Source: Clostridia bacterium (GTDB lineage Bacteria; Bacillota; Clostridia; Christensenellales; Borkfalkiaceae). From it: a stretch of DNA of 64,000 nucleotides. A model generated the notes under the pieces. That model was not told the DNA's origin, did no database searches, and was given only the letters and a program-made list of their open reading frames with translations. Shown piece after piece: positions 24,387 to 32,747 of this stretch. The stretch is taken from positions 1 to 64,000 of the forward strand of contig JAFWBT010000029.1 of NCBI GenBank assembly GCA_017507005.1, written 5' to 3'. The position numbers and the translations under genes were made by a program. Within the stretch, counting starts at the first letter, position 1. Every line of letters begins with the position of its first letter.

Positions 24387-24472
24387 CTTTTGGGCAACGC
24401 CCAAAAACTTCACTGCGCCAACGGCGCAACTTCACGTTTTGCAAAAAACAATTCACGCCGTAGGCAATTTCA
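24387..24472. repeat. Tandem array of mini-hairpins separated by a TTCAC linker
   Basis: Four consecutive units each hold a small hairpin and end in (A/T)TTCAC: TTTGGGC/GCCCAAA (24389-24406), TGCGCC/GGCGCA (24414-24428), GTTTTGC/GCAAAA-type (24436-24449) and GCC/GGC (24457-24465). Hairpin sequences differ while the linker stays the same. The last linker supplies the stop codon of the dipeptidase gene (24470-24472). Spacing and lack of a conserved repeat rule out CRISPR. Confidence 0.65.
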
Positions 24473-25456
24473 CTTCCCCATATTCTCCTTGAACACGCGC
24501 AGGGCGTTGCGATAGGCTATCTTTTCTATCTCGCCATCGCTAAACCCAGCCCGCTCGAACGCCTGCAATAAAAGCGGTAATTTCGATGCGTTGCACAGCT
24601 CGATATCCGTAGAAATCCCGTCAAAATCACTGCCCAAGGCAATATGCTCTACCCCGATTAGTTTTTTGATATGTTTCACATGCTTGATAACGTATTCTAT
24701 CGTGCGCTTGCCTTTTTCTTCGTCCTCGCATAAAAAGCCCTTGGCGTAATTCATACCCACGACGCCGCCGTTTTTCGCCAAAAGCGACAGCATTTCGTCC
24801 GTCATATTCCGTACGTTACGGCATACGGCGCGAGCGTTGGAATGCGACGCCATTATCGGACGTTTGCTCGTCTTTAACACGTCAAAAAAGCCTTTATCGG
24901 ACAAATGGGACACGTCCGCCACTATGCCAAGTCGGTTCATTTCTTCCACGAGAGAAAAACCAAACTCCGTCAACCCTTTTTCCGTTTCGGGAGTGAGCAT
25001 ATCGGGCTTTTCACCGCGCACGAAATCACGATAATTCGGATACCCTACGGCGTTGGGGAAATTCCACGTCAAGCCGATCATTCGCACCCCTTTATCGTAC
25101 GCTTTTTGTACGTTAGCTAGCTCCTTTCTAAGCGGCGTAGCGTCCTCCATTGTCAACAGCGCGGATATCTTCCCTGCCTTGGCGTTCTTTTCAAAATCTT
25201 CATACGCGTACACGGGGCGCAGGCAATCACTATTGTCTATCCCTTCGTAATATGCGTCTATTATCTCGTCGAACGCTTTTTCAGGCTCGGACGTGTCGGC
25301 AGGCACGTACGCTGCAAAACATTGCGCGAAATAGCCGCCTTTTTGCAGCTTTTCCTCGTCTATTTGCAAACAAGACTGTCTTAAATCAAGCGGCTGGTTC
25401 GTACGTTTTGATTTCCATATCTGCCATATGGTATCACAATGCAAATCAAATATCAT
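24470..25456 (-). CDS. Membrane dipeptidase family (peptidase M19)
   Basis: 328 residues of the M19 renal-dipeptidase family, zinc enzymes that cleave dipeptides and can accept D-residues. Motifs are FDLHCDT (metal His and Asp), MEDATPLR (bridging Glu), IGLTWN, DVSHLSDK, SHSNARAV and GSDFDGI. No signal peptide is seen, so it should be cytoplasmic. Its start follows the phosphoglucomutase stop by six bases without a clear ribosome site, which suggests coupling. The stop codon belongs to the hairpin array downstream, so the end of the gene may have been reset by repeat insertion. Confidence 0.88.
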   Translation of the reverse strand: MIFDLHCDTIWQIWKSKRTNQPLDLRQSCLQIDEEKLQKGGYFAQCFAAYVPADTSEPEKAFDEIIDAYYEGIDNSDCLRPVYAYEDFEKNAKAGKISALLTMEDATPLRKELANVQKAYDKGVRMIGLTWNFPNAVGYPNYRDFVRGEKPDMLTPETEKGLTEFGFSLVEEMNRLGIVADVSHLSDKGFFDVLKTSKRPIMASHSNARAVCRNVRNMTDEMLSLLAKNGGVVGMNYAKGFLCEDEEKGKRTIEYVIKHVKHIKKLIGVEHIALGSDFDGISTDIELCNASKLPLLLQAFERAGFSDGEIEKIAYRNALRVFKENMGK

Positions 25457-25462
25457 ATTATA

Positions 25463-27181
25463 TTACGCTTTTGCTTTTTCCAACAATTCGTTTACAGCGG
25501 CTTTCATTTCTTCTAATTTTGCGTTCGCCGCCGCTTCGTCCTTTGCCTTTAACGAATAGTAAATCTTCAACTTCGGTTCGGTGCCGCTAGGGCGTACGCA
25601 AACGAACGAACCGCCGTCCAGTTCGTAATACACGCAGTTGCATTTCGGGATATCCATTTCCGTCACCGCGCCGTCAGCCGCCGTACGTTTTGCCGCGCTG
25701 TAATCGCGAACAGCGTTCACTTTTACGCCTGCAATTTCCGCTACTTTCAGCGTTTTCAGACCGTCCACGACGCCGTTCATTTCTTTCATCGCGTTCAAAC
25801 CCGAATACTGCACGGAAATATTCTTATCCAAAACATAGCCGTATTTTGCGTAAATTTCCTGCAATCTGCCGTACACGCTCTTGCCGATATAGGTGTAATA
25901 GCACACCATTTCCGCGCAAAGCATAGACGCTACCACAGCGTCCTTATCCCTTGCGTGCGTGCCGCGAAGATAGCCGCAGGATTCCTCAAAACCAAACACG
26001 TACGTATGCTTGTTGTCTTTTTCCCATTGTTTGATTTTTTCACCGATAAATTTGAAACCAACGGGCGTTTCGTACAAAGCTACGCCGTAATCGTCACACA
26101 GCGCCTTTGCCATACCCGTCGTAACGAAGGATTTTACCACCGCCGCATTGCTAGGCATCGTCTTATCCTCCGACAAGCGCGTAAGGATATAATCAAGCAA
26201 CAAAATCCCTACCTGATTGCCCGAAAGCGCTACAAATTCCCCTTTGTCATCTTTGAGCGCAACGCCAAGACGGTCGGCATCGGGGTCTGTACCAAACACG
26301 ACGTCCGCATTGATTTTATTCGCAAGCTCAATACCCATAGAAAGGGTTTCTTTAAACTCGGGATTAGGCACTTTTACCGTCGAAAATTCGGTGTCTTTCG
26401 TTGCCTGCGACTCTACCACCGTGGTGTTGATCCCGAGCTGTTTCAAAATCGTCGTAACGGGTACGTAACCGCTACCGTGTACGGGTGTATAGACGAGTTT
26501 GAGATCGGCGCCGCATTTTTCCACCGCTTCTTTGGACAGCGTGAGTTTGGAAAGCTCCGCGATATAATCCTTATCAAGCTGTTTGGAAACGGGCGTAATC
26601 AACGGACTGTTTTCGTCTGCCGATACGGAGAGATAATCCTCAATCGTATTGATGTACGACACCACTTTTTCGGTGTCCTCGGGGGACATCTGCGCGCCGT
26701 CTGCGCCGTATACTTTATAGCCGTTATATTCTTTGGGATTATGGCTGGCGGTAATCATAATACCGGCAATCGTATTCAAATACCGCACCGCGTAGGAGAG
26801 CATAGGTACGGGATGTACGTCGTCGAAAAGGTACGCCTTGATGCCGTTCTTTGCCAAAACGCCTGCGGAAACACGCGCAAATTCCTGCGATTTTCTTCTC
26901 GTATCGAACGAAATTACGACGCCGCGTTCCATTTCCGCTCCACCAAGGCTCTTAATCCACTCCGCAAGACCTTGCGTTGCGCGCATAACGGTGTAAATAT
27001 TCATCATATTCTTCCCGTAGCCGATAATGCCGCGCATACCTGCCGTACCAAATTCTAATTCACCGCCAAAACGGTATTCTTTTTCCTTTTCGTCCGTCGC
27101 AATCTTTGCGAGTTCTGCTCTGCCCTCTCCGCAAAGTCTTGAATCGTTGAGCCATTCGTTATACGTTTTGTTGTAATCCAT
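25463..27181 (-). CDS. pgm: Phosphoglucomutase/phosphomannomutase
   Basis: 572 residues from the ATG at 27181, chosen because GGAG lies nine bases upstream; a start 15 bases earlier would overlap that ribosome site. The opening MDYNKTYNEWL is typical of clostridial Pgm. Motifs are the phosphoserine loop TASHNPKEYNGYKVYGADGAQM, the Mg site FGTDPDADRLG, the sugar loop GFEESCGYL and the phosphate-binding RPSGTEPKLKIY near the C-terminus. It interconverts hexose 1- and 6-phosphates, linking glycolysis to nucleotide-sugar synthesis. It lies after the lipoprotein array and before the dipeptidase. Confidence 0.93.
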   Translation of the reverse strand: MDYNKTYNEWLNDSRLCGEGRAELAKIATDEKEKEYRFGGELEFGTAGMRGIIGYGKNMMNIYTVMRATQGLAEWIKSLGGAEMERGVVISFDTRRKSQEFARVSAGVLAKNGIKAYLFDDVHPVPMLSYAVRYLNTIAGIMITASHNPKEYNGYKVYGADGAQMSPEDTEKVVSYINTIEDYLSVSADENSPLITPVSKQLDKDYIAELSKLTLSKEAVEKCGADLKLVYTPVHGSGYVPVTTILKQLGINTTVVESQATKDTEFSTVKVPNPEFKETLSMGIELANKINADVVFGTDPDADRLGVALKDDKGEFVALSGNQVGILLLDYILTRLSEDKTMPSNAAVVKSFVTTGMAKALCDDYGVALYETPVGFKFIGEKIKQWEKDNKHTYVFGFEESCGYLRGTHARDKDAVVASMLCAEMVCYYTYIGKSVYGRLQEIYAKYGYVLDKNISVQYSGLNAMKEMNGVVDGLKTLKVAEIAGVKVNAVRDYSAAKRTAADGAVTEMDIPKCNCVYYELDGGSFVCVRPSGTEPKLKIYYSLKAKDEAAANAKLEEMKAAVNELLEKAKA

Positions 27182-27283
27182 AATCCATTTCTCCATTTTT
27201 TATTTTAATTGATATATTTTTATGCTTAAAACCTATTTAAAAAGATTTAAAAAGAGCGAAAATTACTTACCTTTGATAAGTTC

Positions 27284-27811
27284 TTAATCGATTTTTATTT
27301 CTGTTTCAAAATATTGCGCTGCAACGAACAAAGCGACTGATCTTAACGATTCAAAGCCCGTTTGCATATCTTGCCATTTTCCCTTTTTATCGTAACAGCT
27401 TGCGTGACCGAGTGCTTTGCCGTCCACGTAGCCCCACGTAAACACCGTAAACGATCCGTCCTTGCAAGTGATCCGTATGCCTTGACCTGACGGCGAATCG
27501 CTTATATATTTCCCATGAAACGCCTGCACTTCAAAAAATTTAGATACAAATTCTTCGTGATATTCGGGCGATAGCGTTTCTATCACCGTACATTTATCCT
27601 CGTCAAAAGAGGGATTTTTGTTAAAGCCAAAAAAGCTCGTCCATACATTACCACGCTTTGCCTTCGTATTTTCGTATTCGATTAGCTCGATGGTCTGCAC
27701 TCTGCCTTCATAATATTTCGCCGTCGTATAATCGTCGTCACAGCCAGCCAACACAAAGGAAAAACAGCATACGAGCAAAAATACGATAATATTTTTCAGT
27801 ATTTTTTTCAT
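27284..27811 (-). CDS. Lipoprotein, fourth member of a tandem paralogue family
   Basis: 175 residues from the ATG at 27811 (AAGGAGA upstream; it starts 13 bases after the previous gene ends). The signal peptide MKKILKNIIVFLLVCCFSFVLAGC ends in a LAGC lipobox. The mature part shares a scaffold with its three upstream neighbours: VQTIELIEYEN near the start, CTVIETL, PSGQGIRITCKDGSFTVFTWGYVDG in the middle, a CYDKKGK turn and VALFVAAQYFETEI at the end. It is closest to the second gene (28386-28889). It should be anchored to the outer face of the membrane. Function unknown. Confidence 0.8.
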   Translation of the reverse strand: MKKILKNIIVFLLVCCFSFVLAGCDDDYTTAKYYEGRVQTIELIEYENTKAKRGNVWTSFFGFNKNPSFDEDKCTVIETLSPEYHEEFVSKFFEVQAFHGKYISDSPSGQGIRITCKDGSFTVFTWGYVDGKALGHASCYDKKGKWQDMQTGFESLRSVALFVAAQYFETEIKID

Positions 27812-27824
27812 CCGCCTTCTCCTT

Positions 27825-28373
27825 TTACGGCTCACCGTATTGTAACGCACGTACCTGTACGATATCGCCAAAATAATTCTCCGCTATCGTTACGTAATAG
27901 AGCAAAGAACAATCTACCGTTTCTTCCAAGATCTTATTGTTGGCATTATAATCGGTTATTTTCGTATAATACGTTTTCGTATCTTTATTCAACGCTTCAT
28001 AACACCACGAAACGATAAAATACGAGCCGTCGTCATAGAGAATACGAAAACCTTGATCGTAAGGCAGAGCATAACTACTGTAAGCATACTGCGGATACAG
28101 TTCCACCGTCACGCCGCTAAGATCGGCACCAAACTCGTCCACCTCGGCGGCACTTAAAGTTCCTTTCACCGCAAAATCTATTCTTTGAACGGTGACAATC
28201 TCCCCATCAGTACTATCCGTTTCCCCAACACGTTCGAGTAGCTGAATGGAAACAATCTCTTTTGTTCCGTGATTATATTGATAATACGTCGGGTCATTGT
28301 CCGTACAACCGAAAAGGAATAAAAACGCGAAGACAACCGCGAACGTTATCGCTATCTTTTTCAATGTTTTCAT
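27825..28373 (-). CDS. Lipoprotein, third member of the tandem paralogue family
   Basis: 182 residues with signal peptide MKKIAITFAVVFAFLFLFGC-like ending in the LFGC lipobox (preceded by MKTLK). Family blocks are diverged but present: EIVSIQLLERVGETD, QGFRILYDDGSYFIVSWCYE and LLYYVTIAENYFGDIVQV. GGAG precedes the ATG, and the gene starts 12 bases after its neighbour. It is the most divergent of the four; the CTVIETL block is replaced by VTVQRIDFAVKGTL. Function unknown. Confidence 0.78.
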   Translation of the reverse strand: MKTLKKIAITFAVVFAFLFLFGCTDNDPTYYQYNHGTKEIVSIQLLERVGETDSTDGEIVTVQRIDFAVKGTLSAAEVDEFGADLSGVTVELYPQYAYSSYALPYDQGFRILYDDGSYFIVSWCYEALNKDTKTYYTKITDYNANNKILEETVDCSLLYYVTIAENYFGDIVQVRALQYGEP

Positions 28374-28385
28374 CGCATTTTCTCC

Positions 28386-28889
28386 TTACTGTTCTATTTT
28401 CGTTTGAAAATAATTGGCGCTTATCACCAAATAAACCTTAGGGGAAAAGCCAAATCCCGCCTCCGTTGGCTTGCCGTTTTTATCGTAAAAGCACGCGTAA
28501 ATTTTATATTCTTTCCACGTACAAACAAAAAAACTATCATTCGCCAACGTAATACGCACGCCTTGTCCCGACGGCGCATTTTTCTCCGCGGTGTGTTTCG
28601 TATATTCTTGATCGAACTCAAACAGAAAGGCGTCTATGTCCTCTTCGGGTAAAGTTTCTATCACCGTGCAATATTCTTGCTGAAAATCCCTGTCGTCTTT
28701 TTTATTCCAAAAAAACCTGAACGGGCGTTTTCCGATATCGGGATCGTCGTATTCAATGAGTTCAATCTTCACTACGCGATCCCTAGAATAATCGTAACTA
28801 AAATAGAACATTGCCGGCGTACAAGCAGAACAAAGCAATAACATTGCCATAAGAACGAAAAGGATATATTTCTTCATTCTTGCTTTCAT
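28386..28889 (-). CDS. Lipoprotein, second member of the tandem paralogue family
   Basis: 167 residues. The signal peptide ends in CSAC. Shared blocks are RVVKIELIEYDDPD, YCTVIETLPEE, APSGQGVRITLANDSFFVCTWKEY, ACFYDKNGKP and VYLVISANYFQTKIEQ. Its ATG overlaps the stop of the first gene as ATGA, with AGGAGG eight bases upstream, so translation is coupled. The close match to the fourth gene suggests duplication within the array. Function unknown. Confidence 0.8.
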   Translation of the reverse strand: MKARMKKYILFVLMAMLLLCSACTPAMFYFSYDYSRDRVVKIELIEYDDPDIGKRPFRFFWNKKDDRDFQQEYCTVIETLPEEDIDAFLFEFDQEYTKHTAEKNAPSGQGVRITLANDSFFVCTWKEYKIYACFYDKNGKPTEAGFGFSPKVYLVISANYFQTKIEQ

Positions 28890-29449
28890 GACGTTACCTC
28901 CTCGTTTTCACCCGCAACAACGATCCTTGCATCGAAATAGTTTGCCGCCACAAACATATAATGATTATACTTGCCGTCTAATGCATACGCGCGCATCAAA
29001 TCCCCGTTTTCGTCAAATTCTGCAATACTGCCATACGCCCTATTCAGCTCCTTACCCCAACTCATTAAAAAGAAAGAGCCGTCAGCATAGGAAACCCGAA
29101 CACACTGCCTTAAAGGACGATATTCATCTTCATACGTATCTTCATACGTATGAAGATACGTTGTTTTGTATTCCTCTTGTTGCTTTAAATCGGTAACGTA
29201 ATCGTCTAACCACTCGTCCTCCAAGCTTTCTACGAGCTGAAAATAGCGATTTTTAATGCAAATCGCCTCCTGAGGCATATCTTCGCTTTCCAATCCGTCT
29301 TTCGTGCAATATTGTAACAGTTCGACGGCGACGACCTGTTTTTCACCGTCGTCATAGCGATAGAAATATTCGTTTAAACAACCGCCACTACAAATAACAA
29401 CGATCGCCGTTAGCAGAATAATAAAAAGCTTTTTTGTTACACCCTTCAT
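28886..29449 (-). CDS. Lipoprotein, first member of the tandem paralogue family
   Basis: 187 residues. The signal peptide is MKGVTKKLFIILLTAIVVICSGGC, with SGGC as lipobox. Shared blocks are QVVAVELLQYCTKDG, CVRVSYADGSFFLMSWGKEL, FDENGDLM and HYMFVAANYFDARIVV. An acidic insert with tandem HTYEDTYEDEYR is encoded by a 12-bp direct repeat beside an 18-bp palindrome (29127-29156). It is the promoter-proximal gene, read from a consensus promoter with a leader of about 18 bases. Function unknown. Confidence 0.8.
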   Translation of the reverse strand: MKGVTKKLFIILLTAIVVICSGGCLNEYFYRYDDGEKQVVAVELLQYCTKDGLESEDMPQEAICIKNRYFQLVESLEDEWLDDYVTDLKQQEEYKTTYLHTYEDTYEDEYRPLRQCVRVSYADGSFFLMSWGKELNRAYGSIAEFDENGDLMRAYALDGKYNHYMFVAANYFDARIVVAGENEEVTS

Positions 29450-29473
29450 CTCAAATTTTCCCCATTTTCTTTT

Positions 29474-29502
29474 ATTATAGCACCCGAGGTAAAAAATGTC
29501 AA
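29474..29502 (-). promoter_or_regulatory. Consensus promoter of the lipoprotein array
   Basis: TTGACA (29497-29502), 17-base spacer, TATAAT (29474-29479) on the minus strand, an exact sigma-A consensus. Strong constitutive expression is expected. Confidence 0.85.
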
Positions 29503-29511
29503 TATGCCTAT

Positions 29512-29546
29512 TAAAAAACTCCCTCGAAAAACGAGAGAGTTTTTTG
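29512..29546 (-). terminator. Terminator of the citrate synthase-aconitase-IDH operon
   Basis: ACTC(C)CTCG and CGAG(A)GAGT arms with flanking A6/T6 tracts, just after the isocitrate dehydrogenase stop at 29553. Confidence 0.8.
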
Positions 29547-29552
29547 TCTTTA

Positions 29553-30728
29553 TTACAGTTTTTGTAAGGTTTCCATTACGTAATCGCCAAATTGGTCGCA
29601 TGTCGCGCCCGTATCTCTGCCCGTGATGACGTATTTCTTTTCTTCAAAAGAACAGATATCCAACGCGCGTTCTAATTTGTCCGCTCTATCCTGCAAGCCG
29701 ATATGCGACAACAGCATTACGCAAGCGCGGAGCATAGAACAAGGATCTGCATATTTGCCTCTGCCTTCCGTAATCATACGGGGCGCACTGCCGTGGATTG
29801 CCTCGAACATAGCGTATTTTTTACCGATATTCGCACACCCTGCCGTGCCTACGCCGCCTTGGAATTCCGCCGCTTCGTCGGAGATGATATCGCCGTACAA
29901 ATTCGGCAACAGCAACACTTTGAAATCCTTTCTGCGCTTTTTGTCTACGAGCTTTGCCGTCATAATGTCCGCATACCACTCGTCCGTGATAATGTCGGGA
30001 TACATATCGCCTACCTTATGGCAATCTTCCAAGAAATTGCCGTCCGTCGTCTTAATAACGTTCGCTTTCGTGACGAGGGACACTCTGTTCAGCCCGTTCT
30101 TATGCGCGTAATCGTACGCAAGACGCGCAATACGGTCAGAGCCTTGTTTCGTCGTCACCGTAAAGTCCACAGCCAAATCATCCGTTACGTTAAAGCCCGA
30201 CGAGCCGACTGCATAGCCACCTTCGGTATTTTCACGGAAAATCGTCCAGTTGATACCCTCTTCGGGCACTTTTACAGGACGGATATTTGCAAACAAATCG
30301 AGTGCCTTTCGCATAGCAACGTTTGCCGATTCGATATTCGGCATACCGCTACCCTTTTGCGGCGTCGTCGTAGGACCTTTGAGAATAATATGGCAAGCTT
30401 TCAGCTCTGCCATGACGTCGTCGGGGATAGCCTTGCCTTTTTCAATACGGTTTTCAATGGTAAGCCCCTCGATATCTTTGAACTCCACCTTGCCTTTTTC
30501 CACGAGGTCGGCAAGGATAAATTCCAGTACGCGTCTTGCCTGCGCGGAAATAATCGGACCGATACCGTCGCCGCCGCAAACGCCGATTTTGATACAATCA
30601 AGCGTTTCGTAATCCACGAAATCGCCTTGCGCTTTCATATCCTCTACTCGCGTGAGCTGCTGTTCTAAGATTTTTCTAAATTTTTCACACGCAACGTCAA
30701 GCTGCGCTCTGTATTCTTCCTTTTCCAT
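29553..30728 (-). CDS. Isocitrate dehydrogenase (isocitrate/isopropylmalate dehydrogenase family)
   Basis: 391 residues of the beta-decarboxylating dehydrogenase family. It has GDGIGPIISAQARRVLE (nucleotide entry), RENTEGGYAVGSSG (substrate loop), the metal site TDEWYADIMTAKLV and LPNLYGDIISDEAAEFQGGVG, and HGSAPRMITEGRGKYADP near the cofactor site. Operon context with citrate synthase and aconitase argues for isocitrate to 2-oxoglutarate rather than isopropylmalate. Coenzyme choice (NAD or NADP) cannot be fixed from the sequence alone. AGGAG precedes the ATG. It lies 49 bases after aconitase. Confidence 0.87.
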   Translation of the reverse strand: MEKEEYRAQLDVACEKFRKILEQQLTRVEDMKAQGDFVDYETLDCIKIGVCGGDGIGPIISAQARRVLEFILADLVEKGKVEFKDIEGLTIENRIEKGKAIPDDVMAELKACHIILKGPTTTPQKGSGMPNIESANVAMRKALDLFANIRPVKVPEEGINWTIFRENTEGGYAVGSSGFNVTDDLAVDFTVTTKQGSDRIARLAYDYAHKNGLNRVSLVTKANVIKTTDGNFLEDCHKVGDMYPDIITDEWYADIMTAKLVDKKRRKDFKVLLLPNLYGDIISDEAAEFQGGVGTAGCANIGKKYAMFEAIHGSAPRMITEGRGKYADPCSMLRACVMLLSHIGLQDRADKLERALDICSFEEKKYVITGRDTGATCDQFGDYVMETLQKL

Positions 30729-30777
30729 CGGTATATATCTCCTATTTTTTCTCTTTTTATCGAAACGTATCTTTTAA

Positions 30778-32709
30778 TTATTTTTGATTTTTCGTGTAAT
30801 TCAAGCAACCGCCTGCGAGCAACATTTCACGCTGACGAGCGGACAAATTCAAGCACAGCTTTGCCGTTTTTCCGTTCGTTTTATTGACGAGCGTTGCGCT
30901 GTTTTCACCTGCCACCGCCGCTGCAAAGCCCTCGATTGCGATTTCATCACCCTCGGCAAAATTCTCGTAATCGTCCGCATTTTCCAACGTCATAGGCACA
31001 ATACCGAAGTTGATAAGGTTTGCCACGTGGATACGCGCAAAGCTCTTCGCTATCACCGCCTTGATACCGAGATACAACGGCACGAGCGCCGCGTGTTCTC
31101 TCGACGAGCCTTGGCCGTAGTTTGCACCGCCTAAAATCACGCCGCCACCTTTCGCCTTTGCGCGCTGAGGGAAGTCTTTATCGCATACCGTAAAACAGAA
31201 CTCCGACAGTTTCGGCACGTTGGAACGATAAGGCAATACTTTCGTACCTGCTGGCATAATATGGTCGGTCGTGATGTCGTCGCCCACTTTCAAAACAAGC
31301 TCGCATTGCAAATCCTTTGCAGGCGCTTTGCCCACGGGGATAGGCTTGATATTCGGACCTCTTTCGACGGTGATTTCGTCCATCTTTTCCGCCGCAATCG
31401 GCATTTCAATTAAATTATCGTTGATTTTAAACGCGCTGGGCATTTCCACTTTGGGCGCAACACCGAGCGTCGTCGGGTCGGTAAACGTGCCCGTGATAGC
31501 CGACGCAGCCGCCGTTTCGGGCGATACGAGATACACCTGTGCATCCGCCGTCCCGCTACGCGCAAGGAAGTTTCGATTGAACGTACGCAAGCTCACCCCT
31601 GCCGATTTGGGCGAAAAGCCCATACCGATACAAGGCCCGCAAGCGCATTCCAAAATACGCGCACCCGCGCTGATGAGGTCTGCCAAAGCGCCGCATTCCG
31701 CCAACATTGTGTATACCTGTTTCGAGCCGGGAGAAATGGACAAACTCACGTCGGGGTGCACCGTCTTGCCTTTGAGCATTGCCGCCACCGTCAACATATC
31801 GGAAAGCGAAGAATTTGTACAAGAACCGATACATACCTGATTGATTTTCATACCCGACAGTTCCGACACAGCCTTTACGTTATCGGGGCTGTGCGGACAA
31901 GCCGCCAACGGTTTCAAAGCTGACAAATCCACCGTGTATTCTGCGTCGAATTTCGCGTCGGCATCCGAAGAAAGCTCTATCCAGTCCTCTTCGCGCCCCT
32001 CTGCTTTTAAGAAGGCTTTCGTCACTTCGTCGGACGGGAAAATCGAGCTCGTTGCGCCGAGCTCCGCGCCCATATTCGTAATCGTTGCGCGTTGAGGTAC
32101 GGACAGTGTTTTTACGCCCTCACCCGAATATTCGACGATAGCACCGACACCGCCCTTGACACCAAGGATACGAAGCACCTCTAAAATGACGTCTTTTGCG
32201 CCAACGTAATCGGACAACGCGCCGACAAGATTGATTTTAATCATTTTCGGCATCGTGATATAATAGGTGCCGCCACCCATAGCCACCGCTACGTCCAAGC
32301 CGCCTGCGCCCATACCGAGCATACCGATACCGCCTGCCGTCGGCGTGTGGCTATCCGAGCCAATCAGCGTTTTCCCGGGACGAGAAAACCGCTCTAAATG
32401 TACCTGATGACAAATCCCGTTGCCGGGGCGAGAAAAGCGTATGCCGTGTTTCTTCGTCACTGTTTGGATATAGCGGTGATCGTCCGCGTTTTCAAAGCCT
32501 GCCTGCAACGTATTATGGTCGATATAAGCAACGGAAAGCTCCGTCTTTACCCTATCGATGCCCATCGCCTCGAATTGCAAATACGCCATTGTACCCGTAG
32601 CGTCCTGCGTCAGCGTTTGGTCGATTTTTAAGCCGATTTCTTTGCCTACGACCATTTCACCGCAAACGAGGTGATTTTTAATTATTTTTTGCGCTATCGT
32701 ATAACCCAT
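30778..32709 (-). CDS. Aconitate hydratase
   Basis: 643 residues, the shorter aconitase form common in Clostridia. The [4Fe-4S] cysteines are in IGSCTNSSLSD and in CACGPCIGMG. Other markers are IGSDSHTPTAGGIGMLGMGAGG, GGANYGQGSSREHAALVPLYLG (swivel domain) and GTKVLPYRSN. It should interconvert citrate and isocitrate. The position between Re-citrate synthase and isocitrate dehydrogenase separates it from homoaconitase or isopropylmalate isomerase, which usually have a separate small subunit. Confidence 0.92.
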   Translation of the reverse strand: MGYTIAQKIIKNHLVCGEMVVGKEIGLKIDQTLTQDATGTMAYLQFEAMGIDRVKTELSVAYIDHNTLQAGFENADDHRYIQTVTKKHGIRFSRPGNGICHQVHLERFSRPGKTLIGSDSHTPTAGGIGMLGMGAGGLDVAVAMGGGTYYITMPKMIKINLVGALSDYVGAKDVILEVLRILGVKGGVGAIVEYSGEGVKTLSVPQRATITNMGAELGATSSIFPSDEVTKAFLKAEGREEDWIELSSDADAKFDAEYTVDLSALKPLAACPHSPDNVKAVSELSGMKINQVCIGSCTNSSLSDMLTVAAMLKGKTVHPDVSLSISPGSKQVYTMLAECGALADLISAGARILECACGPCIGMGFSPKSAGVSLRTFNRNFLARSGTADAQVYLVSPETAAASAITGTFTDPTTLGVAPKVEMPSAFKINDNLIEMPIAAEKMDEITVERGPNIKPIPVGKAPAKDLQCELVLKVGDDITTDHIMPAGTKVLPYRSNVPKLSEFCFTVCDKDFPQRAKAKGGGVILGGANYGQGSSREHAALVPLYLGIKAVIAKSFARIHVANLINFGIVPMTLENADDYENFAEGDEIAIEGFAAAVAGENSATLVNKTNGKTAKLCLNLSARQREMLLAGGCLNYTKNQK

Positions 32710-32747
32710 TTTTCTATCCTCTTTCTATATTCTTCCCTATGCGTACG

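Noticed and set aside
24131..24397. 88-codon minus-strand frame with GHCERSAAIS
   Set aside because: It is made of a dispersed repeat, a terminator hairpin and the promoter of the ROK-like gene, so it is not coding.
24387..24472. CRISPR array
   Set aside because: The constant part is only about five bases and the variable parts are themselves palindromes; there are no cas genes.
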